Source: Crenobacter oryzisoli
GTDB taxonomy: Bacteria; Pseudomonadota; Gammaproteobacteria; Burkholderiales; Chromobacteriaceae
Direction of reading: 5' to 3'
NCBI RefSeq assembly: GCF_030385785.1
Contig: NZ_JAUEDK010000033.1
Location: 1 to 46,903, forward strand
DNA: 46,903 bases
Position 1 is the first letter of the stretch, and every line of letters begins with the position of its first letter. A program made the position numbers and the translations under genes. This document shows positions 21,942-32,594 of this stretch, piece by piece. The notes under the pieces were generated by a model. It made no database searches. It saw only the letters and a program-made list of their open reading frames with translations, and was not told where the DNA came from.

Positions 21942-22367
21942 TTAGCGCGAGCAGAGGTCGGCAGCTTCGAAGAAGTAGGCGATTTCGATCGCAGCGTTCT
22001 CCAGGCTGTCCGAGCCGTGCACGGCGTTGGCGTCGATCGAGTCGGCGAAGTCGGCGCGGATGGTGCCGGCGTCAGCTTTTTTCGGATCGGTGGCGCCCAT
22101 CAGTTCGCGGTTCTTCAGCACGGCGTTTTCGCCTTCGAGCGCTTGCACCATCACCGGACCGGAGATCATGAAGTTCACCAGGTCGTTGAAGAACGGACGC
22201 TCTTTGTGCACAGCGTAGAAGCCTTCGGCTTCGGCGCGGGTCAGCTGCTTCATGCGGGCGGCGATAACCTTCAGGCCGTTCGATTCGAAACGGTCGTAGA
22301 TCTTGCCGATCACGTTTTTAGCGACAGCATCCGGCTTGATGATGGACAGGGTGCGTTCGATTGCCAT
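21942..22367 (-). CDS. ndk: Nucleoside diphosphate kinase
   Basis: Balances NTP and dNTP pools by phosphate transfer through a catalytic His. The 141-residue protein has the family signature NAVHGSD with the active-site His near residue 117, plus [21 protein letters not shown] at the start. GGGAGAG lies about five bases before ATG 22367. It is the promoter-proximal gene of the long minus-strand block; a hairpin sits in its leader at 22393-22422. Confidence 0.98.
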   Translation of the reverse strand: MAIERTLSIIKPDAVAKNVIGKIYDRFESNGLKVIAARMKQLTRAEAEGFYAVHKERPFFNDLVNFMISGPVMVQALEGENAVLKNRELMGATDPKKADAGTIRADFADSIDANAVHGSDSLENAAIEIAYFFEAADLCSR

Positions 22368-22392
22368 ATTACTCTCCCAATATGCAGAACAA

Positions 22393-22422
22393 CTGGCTAC
22401 ACTGTTTGAAACAGCCAGCCAG
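22393..22422 (-). promoter_or_regulatory. Hairpin in the ndk 5' leader
   Basis: CTGGCT/AGCCAG and CTGTT/AACAG arms nest around a 3-base loop, 25 bases upstream of the ndk ATG. Its function is unknown; it could affect mRNA stability or translation. No clear promoter hexamers were identified between here and 22496. Confidence 0.35.
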
Positions 22423-22496
22423 CTGGCGTTGTAATTCATTAAGGAACCCGGCATTTTAGCAGCCTTTTCAAGGCGATGCCGAACAAAATATAAGCA

Positions 22497-23261
22497 ATGA
22501 CCCCGCCCGACAAAGTCCCCTCACGCCCCCCGGCCTCTCCCACCGACAAGCGCATCAAGAAGCGGCTCCTAATCGCCGGCGGGGTGGTCGTGCTTGCCCT
22601 AGGCACCGCCGCGCTCCTGAGCAACCAGCGCCCCAAGGTCGAGACCACAGCCGGCTCGCCGCAGACCAGCAGCGGCAAGATCGTCAACAAGGATACGTCG
22701 GGGAACGTGATCGAGAAGCTCGAGGCGAGCGCTCCCGAGGCCGGTGCACCGGTAGCCAGCGCCCCCGCAGCCCGTGCCGCCGCACCGCAAACGTCCCCAG
22801 GCTTGCCATCCTCGCCCGATACCGGTCGCACACCGGCGCTGGCGGCGGTCGGCCCGGCGGAATTGCTGCCGCCGCCGGCAGCGCCAGCGGTGAAGCCTGC
22901 CCCGGTGAAGCAACAGCCAGCCCCTCCGCCACCGATGGCTGAAGTGCAGAAGAAACTGCTCCCGATCACCAACGCTCCGGTCGCGCCGAGCAAGCCCTCT
23001 GTTCCGACGACCGCGACGGCGGCACCGGCCAAGCCGGAAGGCAGCTCGCTCGGGTATCAGTTGCAACTGGGGGTGTTCAGCAGCACCGAGAACGCCGACA
23101 AGCTGGTGAAGGCGCTGAAGGAGAAAGGCATCGAAGCACACACCGAGACACGCGTCACGGTCGGCCCCTACCGCAGCCGCGCCGAGGCCGAGGAGGCCGT
23201 CGCCACGCTGAAAGGGCTGGGCTACAACCCATTGCTGCTGCCAGGCGGCCCGTCCAAATAA
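22497..23261 (+). CDS. SPOR domain membrane protein
   Basis: A cell-envelope protein expected to bind denuded peptidoglycan at the division septum. The 254-residue product has a short basic cytoplasmic N-terminus, one membrane helix (about 24-42), a long Ala/Pro-rich linker and a C-terminal SPOR domain (about 183-250: [20 protein letters not shown] and [19 protein letters not shown]). The architecture resembles FtsN/DedD-like proteins but I cannot name an orthologue. No good ribosome site precedes ATG 22497. It is divergent from ndk and followed by a hairpin. Confidence 0.85.
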   Translation: MTPPDKVPSRPPASPTDKRIKKRLLIAGGVVVLALGTAALLSNQRPKVETTAGSPQTSSGKIVNKDTSGNVIEKLEASAPEAGAPVASAPAARAAAPQTSPGLPSSPDTGRTPALAAVGPAELLPPPAAPAVKPAPVKQQPAPPPPMAEVQKKLLPITNAPVAPSKPSVPTTATAAPAKPEGSSLGYQLQLGVFSSTENADKLVKALKEKGIEAHTETRVTVGPYRSRAEAEEAVATLKGLGYNPLLLPGGPSK

Positions 23262-23281
23262 GCCCTCTTCATCCCCATGCA

Positions 23282-23306
23282 AACAGCCCCGCCATGCGGG
23301 GCTGTT
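23282..23306 (+). terminator. Terminator-like hairpin after the SPOR gene
   Basis: A perfect 11-bp stem (23282-23292 with 23296-23306, loop CAT). The following T-run is weak (GCGTTGCGG). Confidence 0.5.
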
Positions 23307-23340
23307 GCGTTGCGGTTCGGACAACCGTGTCGGGTAGGAA

Positions 23341-23437
23341 GCAAACCCCTTGCAGCGCTACCGGTCAGCCCCCTGCCGCAGACAGTAGCAGCGCGGCAAG
23401 GCAGAGCAACGACGCGGAAGGGCCTTCCCCGCAGCGT
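23341..23437 (-). repeat. Dispersed structured repeat, copy A
   Basis: Directly after the zapE stop, in the sense of zapE, this segment holds CTCTGCCTTGCCG and CTGCGGCAGGGGGCTG, matching the core of copies B (26558-26669) and C (42479-42615). It is the most diverged copy and its outer ends do not form clear inverted repeats. The left boundary is approximate. Confidence 0.6.
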
Positions 23438-24604
23438 TTAGCCGGTTACTACGTCCTTGCTCGGCACGAGCTGGAACTCGTCGCCCAAGTGCGGCAGCGC
23501 CAGGTAGCTGGTCGACTGCATCTCGGTCAGGCGGCTGGCAGTCCGGAAGAACTCGTTCGACTGCACACCCTCGGTGTAGATCTCGTCGGCCACGACCTCG
23601 CTCGACGCAATCAGCTTGACGCGGTGGTCGTAGAATACGTCGACCAGCCAGGTGAAGCGGCGTGCCTCGTTGGCCTGACTCGCCGGCAGCTTGGGGATGT
23701 CCGACACCAGCACTGTATGGTACTCGCGAGCGATTTCCAGGTAGTCAGTCTGCGCACGCGGACCACCGCAGATCGCCTCGAAGTCGAACCAGATTACCCC
23801 GCCCGCCTTGGCACGGGTGGCAATGGTGCGACCGAGCACTTCGATGCCGCCCACGTGGTTGGCGGCACCGGCGGTCAGGCGCTGGAACATCGCGGCAAGC
23901 TGCGCGCTGGCGGCCTCGCCGGCCGGCACCAGGAACAGCGGCTCGCGGGTCAGCTCGCGCAGTCTGTAGTCCTGACCACCATCGACGTTAAGCACGGAGA
24001 GGTTGGCCTTGAGCATCGCGATCGCTGGCAGAAAGTTGTGGCGTTGCAGGCCGTTCGGATACAGATCGTCCGGCGGATAGTTGGACGTTGCCACTACCAC
24101 CACGCCGCGCGCGAACAGCGACTCGAACAGCCGACCGAGGATCATCGCGTCGGCGATGTCGCTGACGTGGAATTCGTCGAAGCAGAGCACGCGCACTTCC
24201 CTCGCCAACTGGGCCGCCAAGGCGATCAACGGGTCCGCCTGGTGATGAAAGCTCTTCAGGCGGTTGTGCACCTCGGCCATGAAGGCGTGAAAGTGCACGC
24301 GGCGCTTGCGCTTGTACGGCAGGCAGCCGTAGAACGCATCCATCAGAAAGCTCTTGCCGCGCCCGACGCCACCCCACATGTAGAGACCTCGCGGCACCTC
24401 GGGCTGCAGCAGGCTGCGGCCGAGGAAGCGGTTGCGCTTCTTCTTGAAGTCGACAAGCTCGCGCCACAGCGCGTCGAGGCGCTCGATCGCGGAAGCCTGC
24501 GCCGCATCGTGGATGAAGCCCGGTTGCTGGGACGCCGCCTGATACCAGCTCTTTGGGGACATTACGCCGTCGCTGACGGCTGGGGTGAACGCATATTGGG
24601 CCAT
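23438..24604 (-). CDS. zapE: Cell division ATPase ZapE (AFG1 family)
   Basis: AAA-type ATPase that associates with the Z-ring in E. coli; homologous to mitochondrial AFG1/LACE1. The 388-residue protein has Walker A GGVGRGKS (about residues 80-87) and Walker B VLCFDEFHVSD, with the family segments VVATSNYPPDDLY and DVFYDHRVKLIAS. ATG 24604 is preceded by GAGG at six bases; the open frame extends upstream but without conserved residues. TACAAT upstream could be a -10 box. Copy A of the dispersed repeat follows its stop. Confidence 0.94.
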   Translation of the reverse strand: MAQYAFTPAVSDGVMSPKSWYQAASQQPGFIHDAAQASAIERLDALWRELVDFKKKRNRFLGRSLLQPEVPRGLYMWGGVGRGKSFLMDAFYGCLPYKRKRRVHFHAFMAEVHNRLKSFHHQADPLIALAAQLAREVRVLCFDEFHVSDIADAMILGRLFESLFARGVVVVATSNYPPDDLYPNGLQRHNFLPAIAMLKANLSVLNVDGGQDYRLRELTREPLFLVPAGEAASAQLAAMFQRLTAGAANHVGGIEVLGRTIATRAKAGGVIWFDFEAICGGPRAQTDYLEIAREYHTVLVSDIPKLPASQANEARRFTWLVDVFYDHRVKLIASSEVVADEIYTEGVQSNEFFRTASRLTEMQSTSYLALPHLGDEFQLVPSKDVVTG

Positions 24605-24721
24605 GAGCCGCCTCGGAATCTGTCGCAGCGGCGATTGTAGCCCGAGCGCCGTCAGAACCGGAACCTTGCCACGACCAACCTGTATGGCGATTCGGCCCAC
24701 CTTGCCCTCTGGAGGCCCATG

Positions 24722-25444
24722 ATGCGTTACTTTCCACTGCTTGCCCTCGCCGTGTTGCCACTAGCCGGCCAGACTGCGGCGCTCAGTGCTCACAGCCCCA
24801 CCCCGCCTGCGTTGCTGGTCGAGCTGTACAGCTCCGAGGGCTGCAACAGCTGCCCGCCGGCAGACGCTTGGCTCGGCATGTTGGGCCGTTACGGCCCTCG
24901 GGTCATCCCGTTGGCGCTGCATGTACCCTACTGGGACGGTCTGGGCTGGCGCGACCGCTTCGCGCAACCGGCGTTCGAGGCGCGCCAACGCCAACTCGCC
25001 GCCGCGAATGGCAGGGGCTTCGTGTACACACCAGGGGTATTTGCCAACGGCCGCGAGTTTGCCGACTGGCACCGAGACAGCGCGCTGCGCGAGCGGCTGG
25101 CCAACGTCGGTACCAATGCGCCACAGCTGCGACTAGAGGCGAGCGTCGACGTCGGCACGATAGCCGCGACGCTGGCCGCCGACAGCCTGCGGCCCGGGGA
25201 GCAGCTGCGCCTGGCGCTGGCACAGGATGGGCTGGTTAGCCGGGTGCAGGCGGGCGAAAACGCAGGCGTCACACTGCATCACCAGCATGTGGTGCGCGCG
25301 TGGCAGGGCCCGTGGACGACACAGCAGGCTCACGCCCGCTTCCAGCTCCCGGCCGACGGCGGAGCCTTGACGCTGGTTGGATGGGTCGAACGCGCGGCCA
25401 ACGGACAGGTACTGAACGCCGTCGCGCTACCGTTGCCCCACTGA
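24722..25444 (+). CDS. DUF1223 thioredoxin-fold secreted protein
   Basis: Member of the DUF1223 family, whose function is not established. The 240-residue protein has an N-terminal signal peptide (MRYFPLLALAVLPLAGQTAA) and, just after it, VELYSSEGCNSCPPAD, where a CxxC pair resembles a redox site in a thioredoxin-like fold. A conserved WDGLGWRDRFAQPAFEARQ segment follows. GGAGG lies six bases before ATG 24722 (ATG 24719 would be three bases away). It stands alone, divergent from zapE. Confidence 0.85.
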   Translation: MRYFPLLALAVLPLAGQTAALSAHSPTPPALLVELYSSEGCNSCPPADAWLGMLGRYGPRVIPLALHVPYWDGLGWRDRFAQPAFEARQRQLAAANGRGFVYTPGVFANGREFADWHRDSALRERLANVGTNAPQLRLEASVDVGTIAATLAADSLRPGEQLRLALAQDGLVSRVQAGENAGVTLHHQHVVRAWQGPWTTQQAHARFQLPADGGALTLVGWVERAANGQVLNAVALPLPH

Positions 25445-25451
25445 GAAAGAC

Positions 25452-25479
25452 ATTCGGCCACCCCTAGGGCTGGCCGAAT
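25452..25479. terminator. Convergent terminator-like hairpin
   Basis: ATTCGGCCA (25452-25460) pairs with TGGCCGAAT (25471-25479), between the convergent DUF1223 gene and cysM. On the cysM side it is followed by GTCTTTCTC; T-runs are short in both directions. Confidence 0.5.
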
Positions 25480-25505
25480 AGTGCGAAACAAGTGAAGTCA
25501 GCGGC

Positions 25506-26402
<897 letters not shown>

Positions 26403-26490
26403 GTGAAAACCTTTCAAAATGATGGCCCATTATACGCTGCCACCCGGCAAATTCGCCCCCGTCGCCAATAGGGCCGTTGCCAGGCGAGCC

Positions 26491-26533
26491 AAACGACAAC
26501 GCCCGCCCCGAGAGCGGGCGGGCGTTGTCGTTT
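26491..26533 (-). terminator. Long perfect hairpin upstream of cysM
   Basis: An 18-bp perfect stem (26491-26508 with 26516-26533, loop of seven) whose ends are AAACGACA/TGTCGTTT. Minus-strand transcripts coming through copy B would reach it next. Its only T-tail is the stem's own TTT. Confidence 0.6.
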
Positions 26534-26557
26534 AGGGTGCCGGCACCTTAAAACGTA

Positions 26558-26669
26558 GCATCGCTGACAAAGCCCAGCGCAGCGATCCTGGCTAGGCGCC
26601 CTGCCGCAGGCAGTGCACGTAGTACGGCAAGGCAGGGCAACAACGCCAGGAGGGCTTTGTCAGTGACGC
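26558..26669 (-). repeat. Dispersed structured repeat, copy B
   Basis: A 112-bp element immediately after the hldD stop, bounded by imperfect terminal inverted repeats. GCGTCACTGACAAAGCCC (minus, 26652-26669) matches the complement of 26558-26575 at 15 of 18 positions. An internal hairpin forms from CCTGCC and GGCAGG. Homologous to copies A and C. Confidence 0.7.
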
Positions 26670-27665
26670 TCAGCGCGCGTACAGCCAGTCGACGTAACGG
26701 TCGACGCCCTGCTGCACGGTCAGGAACGGCGCGTTATAGCCGATGTCGCGCAGCTTGGTGATGTCGGCCTGGGTGAAGCTCTGGTACTTGCCCTTCAGCG
26801 CGTCCGGGAACTCGGTGTACTCGAGGATGCCCTGGGCGACCAGCTCCTCCAGTGTTAGCGCGGGCTTGCCCTCGTGACGGCGGCAGGCGTTGACGGTGGC
26901 GACCGCCACGTCGTTGAACGGCTGCGCGCGGCCGGTGCCGAGGTTAAAGATGCCGCTCTTCTCTGGGTGGTCGAGGAAGTGCATGTTCACCCGCACCACG
27001 TCGTCGACCGACACGAAGTCGCGGCTCTGGCCGCCATTCTCCCAGCCGTCCCAGCCGCCGAACAGCTTGACCTTGCCGGTCTCGCGGTACTGGTTGTAGT
27101 TGTGGAACGCCACCGATGCCATGCGGCCCTTGTGCTGCTCGTTCTGGCCGTAGACGTTGAAGTAACGGAAGCCGGCCACCTGGGCGGTCAGGCCCTCTTC
27201 CATACGCTGGCGCAGGATCTGGTCGAACAGGAACTTCGAGTAGCCATACACGTTCAGCGGACCCTCGTGCGAGCGCTCCTCCTTGAACACCTTGCCGCCG
27301 CCATATACCGCCGCGCTGGACGCGTACAGGAAGGGAATCTCTTCTTCCTGGCAGAAATCGAACAACGCCAGCGTGTACTGGTAGTTGTTGTCCAGCATGT
27401 ACTTGCCGTCGTGGTTCATCGTGTCGGAGCACGCGCCCTGGTGCAGGATGGCGGTCAGCTCACCTTCCAGCGCACCGCTGACCACGCGCTCGATGAAGTC
27501 GTGCTTGTCGAGGTAGTGCGAGATCTCGCAGTCGACCAGGTTCTTGAACTTGTCGCCATTGCTAAGATTGTCAACGGCGATGATGTCGGTTTCGCCGCGG
27601 GCGTTCAGCGCGCGGACCAGATTGGAGCCGATGAAGCCGGCGGCGCCGGTAACGACGATAGTCAT
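26670..27665 (-). CDS. hldD: ADP-L-glycero-D-manno-heptose-6-epimerase
   Basis: Last enzyme of the ADP-heptose pathway that supplies LPS inner-core heptose. The 331-residue extended-SDR protein has the NAD(P)-binding GAAGFIGSN (residues 7-15), LHQGACSDT, and the YGYSK catalytic Tyr-Lys pair near residue 140. GAGGA lies eight bases before ATG 27665. It is downstream of hldA and a DUF924 gene in one run. Confidence 0.97.
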   Translation of the reverse strand: MTIVVTGAAGFIGSNLVRALNARGETDIIAVDNLSNGDKFKNLVDCEISHYLDKHDFIERVVSGALEGELTAILHQGACSDTMNHDGKYMLDNNYQYTLALFDFCQEEEIPFLYASSAAVYGGGKVFKEERSHEGPLNVYGYSKFLFDQILRQRMEEGLTAQVAGFRYFNVYGQNEQHKGRMASVAFHNYNQYRETGKVKLFGGWDGWENGGQSRDFVSVDDVVRVNMHFLDHPEKSGIFNLGTGRAQPFNDVAVATVNACRRHEGKPALTLEELVAQGILEYTEFPDALKGKYQSFTQADITKLRDIGYNAPFLTVQQGVDRYVDWLYAR

Positions 27666-27695
27666 GATGCAATCCTCAGGTGGGCCGAAGCCGGC

Positions 27696-28280
27696 TCAGA
27701 ACGACGAGCCCGGCTGCGTCAGAAAGTCTTGTTCTTCCGGAGTGGAGGCGCGCCCCAGCGCCGCGTTGCGGTGCGGGAAACGGCCGAAGCGGGCGATGAT
27801 CGCGTGGTGGCGACGCGCGTAATCGAGTGTCGAGTCGTGGTCCGGGCTGTCGTCCGGCAGCGAGGCGTGGCGGCGCAGCGACTCCTCCTGATCGGCCAGT
27901 TCCTCGCTATGCTCGAGCGGCAGGTAGAAGAACCACCGCGCCACCGGCGGCAGCGCGACGTCCCAGCGGTTGGCGATCGCTTCGCGGACGAGCCGCCGTG
28001 CCGCCGCATCGGTCGCGAACGCATCGGCATGGCCACGGAACAGGTTGCGCGGAAACTGGTCGAGCACGATCGCAAGCGCCAGCGCGCCCCGTGCGCTGTC
28101 GACGTCGTCGTCGAGCTGCCCGGCATGGGCGCTCTGCCACAGGCCGAGGAAGCGGCGGTGCAGTTCGGCATCGAACGCCGCGTTCTTCGCGAACCAGTAG
28201 TCCTGCGGCACCGACAAGGCATTCAGATCGCGACCGCCGAACCAGAAGTCCAGCACTTCGTGCTGCCAATTATGCGCCAT
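27696..28280 (-). CDS. DUF924 family protein
   Basis: Conserved protein of the DUF924 family, all-helical and TPR-like in predicted fold; its function is not established. The 194-residue product shows the family hallmarks VLDFWFGG, WFAKNAAFDAELHRRF, LDQFPRNLFRG and FFYLPLEHSE, and ends RFGRFPHRNAALGR. GAGGAGG precedes ATG 28280. It sits between hldA and hldD with short gaps, so it is probably cotranscribed with LPS heptose genes; whether it shares their function is unknown. Confidence 0.9.
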   Translation of the reverse strand: MAHNWQHEVLDFWFGGRDLNALSVPQDYWFAKNAAFDAELHRRFLGLWQSAHAGQLDDDVDSARGALALAIVLDQFPRNLFRGHADAFATDAAARRLVREAIANRWDVALPPVARWFFYLPLEHSEELADQEESLRRHASLPDDSPDHDSTLDYARRHHAIIARFGRFPHRNAALGRASTPEEQDFLTQPGSSF

Positions 28281-28303
28281 GCCACCCTCCTCAGTGCGTT
28301 CGC

Positions 28304-29266
28304 TCAAACCGCGAACAGCTCTGCTTGGCTGCACACCGCGGTGCCGAGCTTACCGACCACGATGCCTGCGGCTGCATTGGCCAGGCTCATCGCCTGCGGC
28401 AGCGCGAGACCGGCGGCCAGTGCCAGCCCCAAGGTACCGATCACCGTATCACCCGCACCCGAAACATCGTAGACCTCGCGAGCCTGCGTCGGTTCGTGCA
28501 CCACACCGTCGGCGCGGAACAGCGTCATGCCCTCCTCGCTGCGCGTCACCAGTAGTGCGTCGAGATTGAGCTCGGCGCGCAACGACTCGGCACGGGCGTT
28601 GAGATCGGCCTCGTCCTTCCAGCGCCCCGCCACCTGGCGGAATTCGCTGCGGTTCGGTGTCAACAGCGTCGCGCCGGCGTACTTGGTGTAGTCGTCGCCC
28701 TTCGGATCGATCAGCACCGGCTTGCCGGCACCGCGCGCCAGCTCGATCATCCGCGCCACATGGGTCAGGCCACCCTTGCCGTAATCGGACAGGATCACCA
28801 CGTCGTGGGCGTGAACGATTGCCGCGTATTCATCGAGCTTGTCCGCCAGCACCTCGTGGCTCGGCGCGTCCTCGAAATCCAGGCGGATCAGTTGCTGCTG
28901 GCGGGCGATCACACGCAGCTTGATCGTGGTGGAGATATCCGGGTCGCGACGGAACGAGGTGGCGATGCCGTCGGCTTCGAGCAGCCGCTCGAGCGCAGTC
29001 GCCGCCTCGTCATCACCGGTCACCGACAGGATGGTCGCCTGGCCGCCGAGGCTGGCGATATTGCGCGCCACATTGGCAGCGCCGCCGGCGCGCTCCTCCA
29101 TCCGCTCGATCTTGGCCACCGGCACCGGCGCCTCGGGCGAGATGCGGGTGGCGTCGCCGAACCAGTAGCGGTCGAGCATGACGTCGCCGACCACCAGCAC
29201 GCGAGCCCGGGCCAGCCGCTCCGCCAACTGCACCGCGTTCAGCTTTACTTTGTCGAGTACATGCAT
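28304..29266 (-). CDS. hldA: D-glycero-beta-D-manno-heptose-7-phosphate kinase
   Basis: PfkB-family kinase acting early in ADP-heptose synthesis. The 320-residue protein has GDVMLDRYWFG near the start, a substrate segment GGAANVARNIASLG and the nucleotide/catalytic motif VSGAGDTVIG near residue 265. It lacks the nucleotidyltransferase domain of E. coli HldE, so the adenylyltransferase (HldC) must be a separate gene outside this window. GGAGA precedes ATG 29266, 14 bases after ugd. Confidence 0.94.
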   Translation of the reverse strand: MHVLDKVKLNAVQLAERLARARVLVVGDVMLDRYWFGDATRISPEAPVPVAKIERMEERAGGAANVARNIASLGGQATILSVTGDDEAATALERLLEADGIATSFRRDPDISTTIKLRVIARQQQLIRLDFEDAPSHEVLADKLDEYAAIVHAHDVVILSDYGKGGLTHVARMIELARGAGKPVLIDPKGDDYTKYAGATLLTPNRSEFRQVAGRWKDEADLNARAESLRAELNLDALLVTRSEEGMTLFRADGVVHEPTQAREVYDVSGAGDTVIGTLGLALAAGLALPQAMSLANAAAGIVVGKLGTAVCSQAELFAV

Positions 29267-29280
29267 GATGCCGTCTCCGC

Positions 29281-30600
29281 TCAGCGGCCGATCGCGATGT
29301 AACGGAAGCCCTGCTCGCGCACCAGCGCCGGGTCGTATAGGTTGCGACCGTCGAAGATCACCGGCGCCTTCATTGCGGCGCGGATCGCATCGAAATCGGG
29401 CACGCGGAACAGCTTCCACTCGGTGACGATCACCAGCGCGTCGGCGCCATCGAGCGGCGCCATCATGCTGTCGGCGAACGTCAGGCGCGGATTGTCGCCC
29501 ATCACCCGCTGCGCCTCGTGCGTGGCGACTGGATCGAAAGCGACCACCTCGGCGCCGCGCTGGATCAACTCGGCGACGATCACGCGGCTCGGCGCCTCGC
29601 GCATATCGTCGGTGTTCGGCTTGAACGACAAGCCCCACAGCGCGAAGCGGCGGCCGGACAGGTCTTCGCCGTACTCGGCGACGATCTTCTCGACCAAGCG
29701 GTGCTTTTGCAGATCGTTGGCGTCTTCGACCGCTTCGAGCACACGCAGACGGTGGCCGTGCTCGCGCGCGGTCGAGATCAGCGCCTTGACGTCCTTCGGG
29801 AAGCAGGAGCCACCGTAGCCGACGCCCGGGTAGAGGAAGTGGTAGCCGATGCGCGGGTCGGAGCCGATGCCCTTGCGCACCATCTCGATATCGCCGCCCA
29901 GCGTCTCGGCGAGGTTGGCCAGCTCGTTCATAAACGAGATCCGCGTCGCCAGCATCGCGTTGGCGGCGTACTTGGTCAGCTCGGCCGAACGCACGTCCAT
30001 GAACAGAATGCGCTCGTGGTTGCGCTGGAACGGCTCGTACAGGCGGCGCATCAGCGTGATGGCGCGCTCGTCGTCGGCACCGATCACCACCCGGTCCGGA
30101 CGCATGAAGTCGTCGATCGCCGCGCCTTCCTTGAGGAACTCCGGGTTGGACACCACGCTATACGGCAGCTCGACACCACGTGCGGCCAGCTCTTCGGCGA
30201 TCGCCGCCTTCACCTTGTCGGCGGTGCCGACCGGCACGGTCGACTTGTCGACGACGACCTTGTAGGCGTCCATATGGCGGCCGATCGCGCGAGCGGCCGA
30301 CAACACGTACTGCAGGTCGGCCGAACCGTCCTCGTCCGGCGGGGTGCCGACGGCGATGAACTGGATCTCGCCGAACGCAACCGATTCGGCCACGTCAGTG
30401 GTAAACGACAGGCGGCCGGCTTCGACGTTGCGACGCACCAGCTCCTCGAGGCCCGGCTCGTAGATCGGCACGCCGCCGTTTTGGAGGATGGCGATCTTGT
30501 TCGGGTCGACGTCGAGGCAACACACCTTGTTGCCCATTTCGGCCAGGCAGGTGCCGGTAACCAGGCCGACGTAGCCGGAGCCGATAACGGTAATTTTCAT
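29281..30600 (-). CDS. ugd: UDP-glucose 6-dehydrogenase
   Basis: NAD-dependent four-electron oxidation of UDP-glucose to UDP-glucuronate, a precursor for capsule, exopolysaccharide or LPS sugars. The 439-residue protein has the N-terminal [29 protein letters not shown], the catalytic Cys in [10 protein letters not shown] (about residue 260) and [15 protein letters not shown]. Its ATG overlaps the pyrF stop by four bases (ATGA), indicating coupling; AAGGA lies nine bases upstream. Confidence 0.97.
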   Translation of the reverse strand: MKITVIGSGYVGLVTGTCLAEMGNKVCCLDVDPNKIAILQNGGVPIYEPGLEELVRRNVEAGRLSFTTDVAESVAFGEIQFIAVGTPPDEDGSADLQYVLSAARAIGRHMDAYKVVVDKSTVPVGTADKVKAAIAEELAARGVELPYSVVSNPEFLKEGAAIDDFMRPDRVVIGADDERAITLMRRLYEPFQRNHERILFMDVRSAELTKYAANAMLATRISFMNELANLAETLGGDIEMVRKGIGSDPRIGYHFLYPGVGYGGSCFPKDVKALISTAREHGHRLRVLEAVEDANDLQKHRLVEKIVAEYGEDLSGRRFALWGLSFKPNTDDMREAPSRVIVAELIQRGAEVVAFDPVATHEAQRVMGDNPRLTFADSMMAPLDGADALVIVTEWKLFRVPDFDAIRAAMKAPVIFDGRNLYDPALVREQGFRYIAIGR

Positions 30601-31343
30601 TGCTGCGCGTCCTTGTAGAGGGCGATCTCGCGATTGATCGTGGTGAGCACCGCCAGCGGATCGGCGGCGCGGGTGATCGGGCGCCCGATCACCAGGTAGT
30701 CGGCGCCAGCAGCGATCGCGGCAGTCGGGGTCATCACGCGACGCTGATCGTCGGCGGCCGAGTCGGCCAGGCGGATGCCCGGCGTCACCAGCTTGAAGTC
30801 GGTGCCGAGCGCGGCCTTCAGGCGCGACGCCTCTTGGGCCGAGCACACCACGCCGTCGAGGCCGCTGTCGCGGGTCAGCGTCGCCAAGCGCAGCACCTGC
30901 TCTTCGGGCGGGATGGTGATGCCGATCTCGGCCAGATCGCTCGCCTCCATGCTGGTCAGCACGGTCACGCCGATCAATAGCGGACGCTGGCTGTACGCTT
31001 CGAGCGCCTCGCGCGCAGCCGCCATCATGCGGCGACCGCCCGAGGCATGCACGTCGACCAGCCATACGCCGAGCTCGGCGGCGATCTTGCAGGCATGAGC
31101 AACGGTGTTCGGGATATCGTGGAACTTCAGGTCGAGGAAGACCTTGAAGCCGCGCGCCACCAGCGCCTCGATCAACGAGCGGCCGGAGGCGGTGAACAGT
31201 TCCTTGCCGACCTTGAGGCGGCACTGGGCCGGGTCGAGGCGGCTGGCGAAATCGAGCGCCTCGCGTTCGGTAGCGAAGTCGAGCGCCACGATCACGGGCG
31301 ATACCGGCTCGAGGTCGAGGCCGGCGGCAAGCAATGGGTTCAT
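30597..31343 (-). CDS. pyrF: Orotidine 5'-phosphate decarboxylase
   Basis: Decarboxylates OMP to UMP, the last step of de novo pyrimidine synthesis. The 248-residue TIM-barrel protein has [14 protein letters not shown], the active-site [10 protein letters not shown] (the family DxKxxDI pattern, about residue 72-81) and a C-terminal [11 protein letters not shown] phosphate-binding motif. AGGA precedes ATG 31343. UMP made here feeds UDP-glucose, the substrate of the overlapping ugd gene. Confidence 0.97.
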   Translation of the reverse strand: MNPLLAAGLDLEPVSPVIVALDFATEREALDFASRLDPAQCRLKVGKELFTASGRSLIEALVARGFKVFLDLKFHDIPNTVAHACKIAAELGVWLVDVHASGGRRMMAAAREALEAYSQRPLLIGVTVLTSMEASDLAEIGITIPPEEQVLRLATLTRDSGLDGVVCSAQEASRLKAALGTDFKLVTPGIRLADSAADDQRRVMTPTAAIAAGADYLVIGRPITRAADPLAVLTTINREIALYKDAQQ

Positions 31344-31362
31344 GCGAGGTCCTGCTGAAGTA

Positions 31363-32523
31363 TCAATGAATTTCGGAACGGTTCGGCGTCAGGCTTTCCC
31401 ACTCGCCGCATACCGGGCAATGCCAGAAGAACGCGCGCGAGCGGAAGTTGCAGCACTTGCAGCGGTGCATGGTCAGACGCGCGGCGTTTTTCATCACCAC
31501 GGTGCGGGCCAGCTCGGCGTCCATGCGCTTGTCGGGTGACAGCTCGTCCATCTGCGCCTCGATCAGCCGGTATACACCGGCGAGGCTCGGGCGGCCGTGC
31601 ACCGCTTCGCGCACTGCCTCGAGCGCCTTCTCCTCGCCCTCGTAGGTGGCGACCTTCTGATAGAGCAGATCGGTCAGTTCCAATTGCGGGAAGGTCTTCA
31701 GGTAGCCGCGCAGCAGCGCGATGCCGTCGAGCGGCCTGCCGAGTTTCTCGTAGGCGTCGAACAACCGTTCGCCAGCCATCGAAAGGTATTCGTAACCCTG
31801 CTTCTCGATCGCCTGCCAGGCGGCGATCGCCGCCTCGCTATCGCCCTCGGCGAAGGCGATGTCGCCGGCGATCAGGCTGGCGCGCACGCACTTGCGGTTG
31901 GCGTTGAACGCCGCCTTGACGAACTCGCGCGCCGCCGCGTAATTGGAGCGGAACAGCTCGGCCTGCGCCAGCTCGCAGTAGAACTGCGCCACTTCATGCA
32001 GGAAGGAATGCGAATCGCTGGCGAGTCCCCGCGCCAGTTCGATCGCCTTCTGCCAGTCGCGGTCCTGCTGGTAGATGTCGAGCAGTTCCTTGCGCGCGGC
32101 GAGGCTCATATTGCCGTCAACCAGCTTCACCAGCGTCTCTTCGGCGCGGTCGATCAGCCCGGCCTTGCGGAAATCCTGGGCCAACTCGAATCGCACGCTA
32201 TCGCGCGACTCGGCGGCCAGCTCGGTTGAGTCGAGCATGGTGTGGTGCAGACGGATCGCACGGTCGTTCTCGCCGCGCTTGCGGTAGAGCTTGCCGAGCG
32301 TCAGCTGGAGCTCGAGTGCATCGGGGTGCTGGCGCGCCACTTCGGCCAGGGCGCCGGCGGCGACGTCGGTCTTGTCGTCGACCAGCGCGTCGAGACCCTT
32401 GAAGAAGCCGCTCGGCACCGCCATCGCCTGCTTGAGCACAGCGCGCATGTCGACGCGCGCGGCAAACCAGCCCAGGCCGAAAAACGCCGGGAACAGCAAC
32501 AGCCACCACAAATCCAGATCCAA
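31363..32523 (-). CDS. lapB: LPS assembly/regulatory protein LapB (YciM)
   Basis: Inner-membrane TPR protein that in E. coli directs LpxC to the FtsH protease, setting LPS synthesis rate. The 386-residue protein has an N-terminal membrane helix (about 4-22), TPR repeats over most of its length, and a rubredoxin-type metal site [19 protein letters not shown] at the C-terminus (two CxxC pairs). The start is a TTG at 32523 with AAAGG six bases upstream. It is coupled in the lapA-lapB-pyrF-ugd-hldA series. Confidence 0.95.
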   Translation of the reverse strand: MDLDLWWLLLFPAFFGLGWFAARVDMRAVLKQAMAVPSGFFKGLDALVDDKTDVAAGALAEVARQHPDALELQLTLGKLYRKRGENDRAIRLHHTMLDSTELAAESRDSVRFELAQDFRKAGLIDRAEETLVKLVDGNMSLAARKELLDIYQQDRDWQKAIELARGLASDSHSFLHEVAQFYCELAQAELFRSNYAAAREFVKAAFNANRKCVRASLIAGDIAFAEGDSEAAIAAWQAIEKQGYEYLSMAGERLFDAYEKLGRPLDGIALLRGYLKTFPQLELTDLLYQKVATYEGEEKALEAVREAVHGRPSLAGVYRLIEAQMDELSPDKRMDAELARTVVMKNAARLTMHRCKCCNFRSRAFFWHCPVCGEWESLTPNRSEIH

Positions 32524-32549
32524 GGAATACCTTTCAACGGGAACGCAAA

Positions 32550-32579
32550 CGCCCGCCGCCGGTGACCCGACGGCGGGCG
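32550..32579 (-). terminator. Hairpin between lapA and lapB
   Basis: CGCCCGCCG pairs with CGGCGGGCG around a 12-base loop, followed on the minus strand by TTTGCGTTCC. It may reduce lapB and downstream expression relative to lapA. Confidence 0.45.
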
Positions 32580-32594
32580 AACGAAATATAACAA

